64,000 bases of DNA from Cladobotryum mycophilum (taxonomy: Eukaryota > Ascomycota > Sordariomycetes > Hypocreales > Hypocreaceae): assembly GCA_036429605.1 (NCBI GenBank), contig JAVFKD010000016.1, positions 434,001 through 498,000 on the forward strand. Direction: 5' to 3'. The first letter of the stretch is position 1. Every line of letters starts with the position of its first letter. Positions 55,065 to 64,000 of the stretch are shown here, piece by piece. The notes below the pieces were generated by a model, which ran no database searches, had not been told where the DNA came from, and saw only the letters and a program-made list of their open reading frames with translations. The position numbers were made by a program, and so were the translations under genes.

Positions 55065-56173
55065 GCAAACATGGGGAGACCGGGGTAGGGGGTTCACCAA
55101 CATGGATGGACAAAAAGCTTGTTGAATAAGGGGAGGAAGAAGACAGATAGTCAAATGAGAAAATTTGGGAGGTTACGCCAGTCATGAGGAAATTTACAAG
55201 GGGGATATCGTTGGGAAACGAGTGGCGTCAGCGATCCAATGCTTCATATTAATGTACGATGAGTAGTGTGTTTATGACGATTTCAGTAACAAAAGAAAAA
55301 TGAGGGCGCGACGACGGTTTTTGGCAAATCCTAATTCCATTACAAGGTATACCGATGAACAACTCCCTTTGTTACCTAGTGACGGATCCCAAACTCGCAA
55401 ACAAATCTCTTGGTACTCGCCATCTCTTTGTACAGCCACACGGCGTGATGCTCTTAAAACCATCACGCAACCCCCATCTGCCCTCCTCCCTCCCTTTCTA
55501 AACCTCCCACCTTTCCCTCTCTCTCTTCCACCTCACCTCACCTCACGACAACTCACCATAATCAACCTCACAATACGTATTATATAGACGGCGTAATAGA
55601 GAAAAAAGGAGAAGATACACCTGGACCAGACCCAATGCTGCCCTTCGTGACCACCCTGCGCCGTGCTGCGCTGCACACTGAATGTGGTGTAGTATGATTT
55701 CATAATGGAATGTCAGACATAAGAGAAAAGAAAAAGCCAACCCGAGAACCCAAAGACCAGTATCCGTCTGAAACGATATTTTTTTCTTTCTTAATTCTTG
55801 GTTGGTCGTAATGGACATGTGCTCCCATCAATGCCGCAAATTGTTCTATAGATGTATGATGCGTGCTGATTTAGACTGTTCACTCGAGACTCCGGAAATG
55901 GGCACCGCTGCCCATGCCGCACCAATCTTTTTTTGCCGCTGTAGATCCAACAGTTGGTGTCACTATCTAGTCTCTCATCTGCCCCTTCAATGAAGCTCCC
56001 ATTGCCGCCGGTGTGCTTTCTCAAGTTGCGAAGTAGCGGGTCTATCTCCCCACATCAGCCGACAAATCTATATGGGACTTAGCCAACAGAATTGGGCTTC
56101 CGTCGAAATCAGCTTGTTGGGCTAGAATGCCATAGCTGTGAACACGATAATCCCGAGCACCAAATGGAGGCAC
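55065..56173. other. Intergenic, convergent 3' regions
   Basis: About 1.1 kb between convergent genes. No coding frame supported; C/T-rich tracts around 55480-55540. Confidence 0.55.
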
Positions 56174-57664
56174 CTAACCACAGCAGAGCGTCTTCATGAA
56201 CTTTTGGATACCGCTGGGTTGGGGCTGAGCAGGCGGAACGTTAGGCTGGCCTGCTGCTGTCATGGGGCCCTGGGGGGTTACCCTCTGCTGGGGAAGATTC
56301 TGGGCGCTGTTCTGGAACTGGGCTTGCGTAGAACCAGTTGGGGTGCCCAACTCCCTGAGACCCCCCACTCCACTCAGCCTCTGGCCTGGCAATGCGCCTG
56401 GGACGTTTGGCCGATCTCTCTGCTTCCCCGTCTGTTTGATCGGCGACGGAGGGGGGTTGTGCGGCGTTTAAACGGCCGACAGTGAGGTTCTGTGCTTGCT
56501 GTGAAGAATGGTTGTTCGGGGCGCGGTGCCCACTGTGCAGTTCCATCTGGGAAGGGCCCGGGCGGACATTCGGGTTGTGAAGATACCCAGCGCTGTGGTT
56601 CTTCATCGAATCCCATCCCTTTCCCGAATCCTTGCTGATCTTCATCCAGTCGTATTCACCATCTTCAACATCACCAGCGTTCTTGAGAGCCTGAGTGAAA
56701 AGCTCACGCAGGTAGTCATAGTCAGGAGTATCCTCGAAACCGAGATTACGAACGTATGTAAGGTACTTGCTGAATTCCTCGGGGAAACCTTCGCATAGAT
56801 CCTTGATGGCAGTGGTCTGCTTCTTTTCGCCAATCTTTTCGTACTTTTGCTTGTTGGTGGCAGCCTTAAGACCTTGCCACGGGAGACCTCCTCTCAGGAA
56901 GTACATGAAAACGTGGCCGAGAGCCTCGAGATCGTCTCGTCGAGACTGCTCACGACCAAGATGGGTATTGATACTCATGTAACGAGCAGTTCCGGATAGT
57001 GATTTCCTCTCGCGGTAGGGGATGTGCTGCTTAGTCTTGGGGTCTCGGTACTGTTTGGCCATGCCGAAATCGACAACGTGAATGACATTAGCGGCTTTAG
57101 TGCCAGGTCGTCCAATCAAGAAGTTGTCGGGCTTGATATCGCGGTAAATGAGGTTCTTTTCGTGGATCGTTTGGACTCTTGACAGCATCTGTTTAGCGAC
57201 CATGACAACTGTCTTGATTGTGAATCGGCGTCCGCAGTGGTCGAAGAGATCCTCGAGTGACGGTCCGAGAAGATCAATTACAAGAATATTATGAAGACCT
57301 TCTTGGCCGAAATAGTAGACATTGGGAATGCCGGCTATAAATGGAATGAGCAAAACGAATAAATCATGCCATGTGATTTAGGGAATAAAGCTTACGGCAG
57401 CCGACCAGGATTTTGTAGGTTCGGTATTCATCACGAAGCTGGGGAGCATCGCTCTTTCGTGGTTCCTAAATAAAATAAAAAATTGGTCAGTCACTTCTTT
57501 CGATCGCGTTTAGCGTCAAGTCGGAGGCAACATACGAATTTGATGGCGACTTGTTGGTTATTCAAAAGGTTGGTACCCTCGAAAATAACACCAAATGAAC
57601 CCTCTCCGATCTTCTTTCCGACTCGGTAGTGAACGCCGACAACATTAGATGATGAGGAAGCCAT
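56174..57664 (-). CDS. Casein kinase I, plasma-membrane YCK-like or CK1 family
   Basis: Exons 57664-57536, 57465-57396 and 57334-56174. The kinase domain spans about 12-290: glycine loop KIGEGSFGVIFEG, catalytic Lys42 (QVAIKF), catalytic loop YRDIKPDNFLIG, DFG (VDFGMAKQY), SGTARYMSINTHLG (the CK1 SIN motif) and PWQGLKA. It phosphorylates Ser/Thr acidic or primed sites and regulates membrane trafficking, morphology and clock proteins. The tail breaks frame at the G6 run 56451-56456. Adding two bases there gives AQPPPPSPIKQTGKQRDRPN, then a Pro/Gln-rich tail that ends SGIQKFMKTLCCG at 56174, the Cys-Cys ending expected for palmitoylated membrane anchoring. Repaired length is 1362 nt, 453 aa. 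Unrepaired, the kinase would lose the tail. Confidence 0.93.
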
Positions 57665-58388
57665 GGCTATGATGGGGAGGCGTCGACCTCAAGATACCCG
57701 ATGGAGATGGGGGGAATAAAGAGGGTGGTTGAAGAGTATGTCGTCGTCTACCAGTCGGGCGGACGGATGGGTTGGCAGACGAGCAGACGAGGCTCGGGGC
57801 AGCGACGAAGCCCCTAGAACAGGGGCGAGGACAAGGAGCCGTTATCTGTAAAGTAAACAAAAGATATTACGGTCAGCAACGACGCGATGAAATACTAAAG
57901 CATTTCTATCTAGACGTAGTGTGATGAGAGCGAAGATGGAGAAGGTTGAGGATGAATATGAAGATGGTTAAACGAAGAGATTAAAGTCTGCCTTGCGGGT
58001 GTGTGTGGATGGATGAGTGATGGATGGGATGGGCTCCGCTGAGAACAGACAGAAAAGGGCGAAGGGAGTGAGTGAGTGGACAGGAACCAATTGCTGGGGT
58101 GAGGCAAAGTCTGCTGAGGCGACGAGCCAGAGGGAGCGCGAGCAGGACAGGCGACAGGGCAGGGGAAACAGGGGTGGGTGGAAGAGAGGCAGGGGGAGGG
58201 CTTCTTTTTTTTGGGGGGCAGGTCGGGCGGTCAAGCCAACCTCGGGGGGATTTCCCGTGCGTGTGTAGTGAGAGCGAACTAGCAGAGAGCGAGCGCGGGT
58301 AGAGCGAGTGGTGACAGTGGCAGCGGCAGCGGCAGCAGCAAAAACACTCGAACAAAGCACTGTCGCTTTCTCCTCCAGTATCCAGCTG

Positions 58389-58411
58389 CTGACTGACTGA
58401 CTGACTGACTG
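58389..58411. repeat. GACT tetranucleotide repeat
   Basis: About 5.5 perfect copies. Confidence 0.9.
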
Positions 58412-60617
58412 CCCGGCTAACTGACTCTTGACTGGGTGAGGGTGATGGGGAGGGCGAAGGGAGAGGGCGAGGGTGGTAGGCGGTCCACTATCCAGGCGTC
58501 GGTTGGCGGGCTGCTGGGTGCTGGCTGCTTGTGGAGGGTGGTGCTGGCGCTGGATCCAATGCGCTAGAGGCTCAAAAGTTGACCACTAACTGGCCACTGT
58601 CGCCACTGCAGCAGCACACGACAACAGTGAACGCCAACGCCAAAAACCCCGATTGACTTGTAACCCCCCATTGACAGTAACCAGGAATGGACGGCGAGGC
58701 CGCGCATCCACCCTCTCAAAGCAACCATCAATCACACGTTTCGCTCTTTGCTTACCTTTTTGTTTTATGTTTCCTTTTTATGCAAACTTTTGTCATTCCT
58801 GAACACCTCGATTGGCCGGTGTCAATTAATGGAATTTCCTTGGGAGGGGGGAAGAAAGGGAAAGAGAAGAAGAGAAAGAGTGCAACGGGCGACGCGAGCC
58901 TGACACAAAGAGACCGAGAGGGGAGAGAGAGAGAAGAGAGGAAGAAAGGAAGAAGGGAGGGAGAGAGGAAAGAGATGGGAAAATGGAACCTCAGTCGCAA
59001 AAAGAAGAAGCAGATTCATTGGGCGCCTGGGGCCTGGAGAGGAGACAGAGAGACGGCACTCCAAAAGTCCTTGTAGATCAGTACTTGACTATTGCTTCTA
59101 GAACAGGTACACATTGCCCTAATCCAGCACCAAATCGATACTTGCTAGCCCATATCCGGAGCAAGTACCAGATACAGCAAATTAGGGGAGATGCCATGGG
59201 CGCTAAGCTCAGGCCCAGAGCACGGATTCGGCCATGCAGATGAGTCTGCGTCTGCAAGGCAAGGGAAGGCAAGGAAAGAGAAAGAGAAAAAAACAAAAAG
59301 GGTACCTCGGCCAGTATGCAACTCTCCAGCCTTTTCACATGTATCCCCGGGTTCACAGGCCAGATGAGCGCCAAGAAGGAACAAAATACCTCCTCTAAGC
59401 TGGGCTGCAAAAGGGACTTGTGTAAGTACAAGTTGGACGGATCCATGGATAAGCAATTCAGGTCTGGACTTGAAGTGTTGAGCTGTTCTGGATTCAACGA
59501 TCAGCCGGTCTATTACTTCTACCTTACTGATGATGTACCAAAAATACGAAGCAGCAGAACAAGACATCTCGAGAAGCTGAAGCTCAGCTATTTCACTAAT
59601 GAGGTTCATCTGAAAGTAATGGTTCAGATTGTTTGTTACTCGACCTTTAAACATGGCGTGGTGCAATTCCAACAAACCCCCAGGGACCTTGTTCGTGTTG
59701 TGATTGACCGGGCAATTATAAGATGAGCAGCAGGCCAACCAAACCCAGCACAGCACATCATGTTCGCATAAAACCTTGGGGGCATGCATACTTACCTGAG
59801 GTACAGACCACCACGTACGGCATGATATCAAGGAGGATGAGATGATTGTAGAGTTTGCTGACATGTTCCCATCACCGATTAAACCGTACATGTCGATTCC
59901 GATGCAGCCCACTCGATTAAAAAAGAAAGAAAGCTTGTGTGCAAAGAGGGAGGTCACGTACCGTAAACAAGGGAGAAGCCCCCGAGACATTATGGCCCCA
60001 GTCTGAATGGCTGCACTAGGCAAGCATTGGTGCCACGATGCGATGAGATGTGCTTTTTTTTTTTGTGTATACTATGTATGTATGTATGTACGGAGTTTAG
60101 GAGGAGTATACATAGGCAACGAACAAGGGGGAGGAGGAATTGGTTGATCATGACTTGTACGATGGTGACCTTTTTGACTTTTTTTTGTACCGAGTAGACA
60201 GGTTCTGGATTCTTCATCAGATATCTTTAAGTTTTTTTGTGGCATTTTCGGTTGTTCCTGGATATCCCATTTCTATATTTATCTTTTGACTTTTGACAGA
60301 TTTGTTTTAACCTCTTGGTACGACGTCGTTGACTTGAAGCGTTAAAGCACAGTGGACTTGTAGAGGGACAGAGGACAGAGGGTGAGAGAGAAGAAGCCGA
60401 CATCCGAATCAAGTTGTTTGTGACGACCACGGCAAATCAAAATAACCTTGCTTTTCAACTTGTCAATTCGCTATGCGCGGCTGAATTATACCTGTACATA
60501 CCATACATACATGCACGGAGGAGTATCAGCTCCCCAGTTCATATACCCGTAATCAATTCAGCTCGTGGCTCCTTTTCTTGGTTGGTTGTCCTGGTCCTGG
60601 TCCTTGTCCTGGTTCGT

Positions 60618-60646
60618 TCCTCTCCTCCTCTCCTCTCCTCTCCTCT
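60618..60646. repeat. CTCCT pentanucleotide repeat, imperfect
   Basis: Runs of tcctc/ctcct units. Confidence 0.8.
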
Positions 60647-62881
60647 GGCCCCCCATCCAGATGCAATCATTCAATTCTTTGCGTTGCCGTGGGCACATTA
60701 GCTCCTCCATACTTGGCGTTTTCCCTGGACGGTTCCCCAACCTCCACGTCGACGACGCACACCATGCAGCACATCTTTTTTTGTTATCCACCCACTTCGC
60801 CCTGGTATGCACGTACTTTGGCTACGAGGCAGTCGTTGACTGGACAATTCCAAGTGGTTACGCAGCACATTTCCCGCCTTATATCGCGCGTTCTTGCAGT
60901 AGCTGCACGGGGCTTGCTTTTGTACTACGTACTACTCATGCTAGATAGATTTCACAAATGCCAGTCAAACTAAATTAAAAACAAAAAAAAAACAAAAACA
61001 AAAATTTACCGTGCTGATGATGCTGATGCCGTAAATCTCCCCCAAGACCCTGCTTCACGCAAACTGCCCCGTTTCATGTAAGTGACCCTTTGAGCGTCAG
61101 TGCCCTTGCAGGAGGATCGAGGCATCTCCGGCGCCTGAGTCGGCCAATTCCAACCCATCGTGGGTCTTTGGGAAAAGGGTCGTATCCGATGGGACGACGG
61201 AGTCTGACTGGGGGGGGAGAGAGAGAGAGAGAGCACGTTCATAGAAAAATCTCGCTTCTCCATTTTCCTATCGTGACCTTCACCCTCGGCTAATCGCGAA
61301 CACCGGATGACGCGTTGATGCCTCGCATCGATGATACTTTGATATTTTTACGTTGCTCCGTATAGGTAGTTAGCGTGGCTTGTGATGATGCATAGACAAT
61401 ACAGCCCTCGTGTTGATTCCAAAGAGACTGGTGAAATTAAGAATTGATTTGATGAGTAAATGCAAATGATGACGACGAATTGTTAGTTGCTATGCCATCA
61501 CAAAAACGCATGTAGCCAAGAATATTTTTGATGTGAGCAGATCGCAGCCCCTTACGTAGAAGGAAATAATTTCATCTTACTTTTGTATCTACTCCATACG
61601 GCACACATGTCTTGGCCGTTCGGTTGAACAGTAAGCGACATTGATCTTTGTGTTGGAAACTCGAGCTTTGACCAAATTGCAGTTCATCGAATGGTCAAGC
61701 CACACACAAGCTATATTTGTTAGTTGGCATTGCCGAATGATTTATTTCCCCGAATCGAATGTTTGTTGAACTTGTTTTGAACACGAGCGCGCACTGACGG
61801 GCACATGAGCCGTGCCGTCCTTCAGTCACTTGGCCTTGTGGCGGTGCATCTAACGTCGAGAGGTAAGAGATCAGGCCGTCGTCAATCTTCAATTCTACGG
61901 ATGGCTGATACGATACCTGCAAGTGAAGATTGTGGTCGAGTCAAAACTAACCTCATCTTCATGTTTTCTCATTCCATCTCCTTCTCGTGCTCAAGTGCCT
62001 CTAGCGTATTCCATAATTCTAGGCAGATGCAGTTGTAGAGGTGTGCATGTCATCAAACTCACCAGACGAGGTGAAGCTGGAGATATTGACTAAGTAAGTC
62101 CGTTCATCCCCATTTATTCACAACCAAGCTCTCAAGAGACCTGGGAGCACTTTCCTTACATGTTTGTTTAGTCATCCTTAAATCCGATGCAATAACCACA
62201 ACTGGGCCGAAATGCAATACTGGATCTATGACGAGAATGATACAGGGTAGCCATGGAAGGCTGCTTTCCACTCTCCCCACGCAACGCTAACAACCCCTTC
62301 AGCCCGTTGAAGACAGAGCCATTAACGGAAATAAGATATCTATGTAATGATTATAAATCCAAATGCTTGTATCTTGAGCTAAATTGATTTCAAAGAGCGG
62401 TTGGCTGGTTGGTACAACCGCGGTATGGGGAGATAAGAAATACTACTCCATGGTGTCTGAAGCTATGAAAATATGACCATCAAGGAGAAGAGGAAGAGGA
62501 GAATAAAGAAAAAATGCGGAAAAATCCAGAGAATAGTAGAGCTTAAGAAGCACAAAAAAAGGACACAGGAATCAAAGAATCATGAGAATACCTGCTTCAG
62601 ATCTCCCCCATCCTATATTTATCCGTCGCAAAGATCCATGGCATGGGGGAGTGGGGGTTTGAGATGGAATGGTTTAATTGCCCCGCATGAGACGGAGCTC
62701 TCGCTAGATGACGACAAAGCAGTTGTGTGTGCCGTGCGACTTACTTTAACTCCGGGATGTTGGGAAAAAAATATCTTTTAAAACCTCCTGGTCCTCGTTC
62801 ATTTTTCTCTCCTATTCTTGTAATTAATTGCCTCACCACACATCACCCAAATTGAGAGACAGAAAGCAAATCAAAACCACA

Positions 62882-64000
62882 ATGTCCAAGCCAGAGAACC
62901 AGCCCCCGATGACCTATCGGTTCCTGGGCCGCACCGGTCTTCAGGTGTCTGCCATTTCCCTCGGTGGATGGCTGACCTACGGTGGCCATATCGACAGAGG
63001 TAAGAAAGGGGGCAGAAACTCGACTCAATTCATACCATTGTTTAAAAACAATAAAATAGTGTGCTAATTCTCATACCCAGAGGGCACCTTTGCCTGCATG
63101 AAGGCTGCTTATGACTGTGGTGTCAACTTCTTCGACTGCGCCGAGGCCTACTCCAAGGGAGAGTCTGAGATTGTCATGGGCGAAGCTATCAAGAAGTTTG
63201 GATGGAAACGAAATGACATTGTCATTACCACAAAGGTAAGCCTCTAATTTGCCCCCCCCCCGATATGTATCAACACCGCTGACCGTGTTATACTTATGTA
63301 GGTCTACTGGGGCCAGGCCTTTGGTGACAATATTGTCAACAACAAGGGCCTGTCTCGAAAGCACATCATTGAGGGCGTTAATGCCTCACTCAAGAGGCTA
63401 GACTTGGAATACGTCGATGTTCTCTTTGCTCACCGGCCGGACCGCTACACTCCTATTGAGGAGACGGTTCGCGCATTCAACCACATCATCGACCAGGGCA
63501 AGGCATTCTACTGGGGAACGTCAGAGTGGAAGTCTGATGAGATTGCCCAGGCGTGGCGAGTTGCCGACAGACTTGGATTGATTGGCCCCGTCGCCGAACA
63601 ACCGCCATACAACATGCTTGATCGTGGCAAGGTCGAGGAGGAGTATGAGTTGCTGTTCCGTGAGCACAAGCTTGGCCTCACCGTATACTCCCCCATGAAG
63701 CAGGGCATTCTTTCCGGAAAGTACAAGGACGGCATCCCTGAGAACTCTCGTTTCGCCCAGAGCGGCCTGGAGTACATTGCGGGATACTGGAAGAGGACGG
63801 GCAAGGAGACGTGGGATGCCATTGTGGAGCAGGTCAACCGACTACAGCCCATTGCCGATAAGCTCGGCGTCAAGCTGAGCACACTTGCGCTTGCCTGGGT
63901 CCTCAAGAACCCCAATGTGAGCACAGCCATCACCGGTGCGAGCAGTACGGAGCAGGTGTACGATAACTGCGCAGCTGTTGGGTTGGTTGACAAGCTCACG
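62882..64000 (+). CDS. Aldo-keto reductase, Kv-beta-like, partial at window end
   Basis: Exons 62882-62999, 63081-63235 and 63302 onward, running off the right edge after 324 codons. NADPH-dependent reductase of the AKR6-type (potassium channel beta subunit) group. The catalytic tetrad is Asp58 and Tyr63 (FFDCAEAYSKGESE), Lys91 (ITTKVYWG) and His135 (LFAHRPD). YRFLGRTGLQVSAISLG and TSEWKSDEI fit the family, and GILSGKY is the usual cofactor-end loop. The start is the ATG in aATGtcc at 62882, whose frame joins exon 2. The C-terminus lies outside the window. Typical substrates are small carbonyls; the physiological one is unknown. Confidence 0.92.

Larger units (their letters stand above)
57665..62881. 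other. 5.2-kb non-coding region upstream of casein kinase I and AKR gene
   Basis: No supportable gene. It contains a GACT tetranucleotide run (58389-58411), purine-rich low complexity (58850-58990), a CTCCT-rich pentanucleotide run (60618-60646) and AT-rich sequence near 62400. It is the divergent leader of the kinase and the reductase; long 5' regions are known for CK1 genes, but no leader intron was mapped. Confidence 0.5.

Noticed and set aside
58687..59076. Purine-rich 129-codon frame
   Set aside because: Low-complexity Glu/Lys/Arg translation of a purine tract, not a gene.

Overview
The window is nuclear DNA of a filamentous ascomycete (Pezizomycotina, most likely Sordariomycetes/Hypocreales by gene style). 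It has compact genes with 48-75 nt GT-AG introns, Zn(II)2Cys6 regulators, and eukaryotic housekeeping genes (NBP35, HEM2, UTP25, eIF3f, SWC4, casein kinase I, p24, Cwf18). There is no bacterial, plasmid or viral signature. The lineage is inferred from protein style, not from a search.

Layout. 1.6-14.3 kb: an unknown disordered protein, a small basic protein, the Fe-S scaffold NBP35, a tyrosine phosphatase, a membrane-anchored amidohydrolase, an unknown Ser/Pro-rich protein and an acyltransferase-3 membrane enzyme. 16.7-34.8 kb is the housekeeping core: HEM2, MIC12, mitochondrial bL17m, UTP25, eIF3f, an R3H-SUZ RNA-binding protein, a zinc-knuckle protein, Cwf18 and a mitochondrial PPR protein. 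Many are in divergent pairs sharing short intergenic promoters. 35.3-41.5 kb carries two Zn2Cys6 proteins, one fused to a hexapeptide acetyltransferase. 41.5-51.65 kb is a 10-kb gene desert full of short tandem repeats. 51.65-57.7 kb has SWC4, a p24 cargo receptor and casein kinase I. 57.7-62.9 kb is a second long non-coding stretch upstream of the kinase. An aldo-keto reductase runs off the right end.

The most important observation is technical. Eight genes carry reading-frame breaks that all sit in C/G homopolymers, and every one is repaired by adding one base (two for casein kinase I). After repair the spliced lengths become multiples of three and expected protein parts reappear: the UTP25 C-terminus, the R3H motif, the phosphatase N-terminal half and the kinase Cys-Cys tail. 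This looks like homopolymer undercalling in the assembly, not pseudogenisation. Genes are annotated here with the repaired reading described in words. A ninth gene (zinc knuckle) has a different one-base inconsistency at a splice junction.

Functionally the genes are unrelated housekeeping and regulatory loci. I see no biosynthetic cluster, transposon, CRISPR array, tRNA or rRNA. The more unusual biology is the DNA-binding/acetyltransferase fusion, whose zinc cluster is interrupted by a stop-free 66-nt intron, and the structured, repeat-rich gene desert upstream of it.
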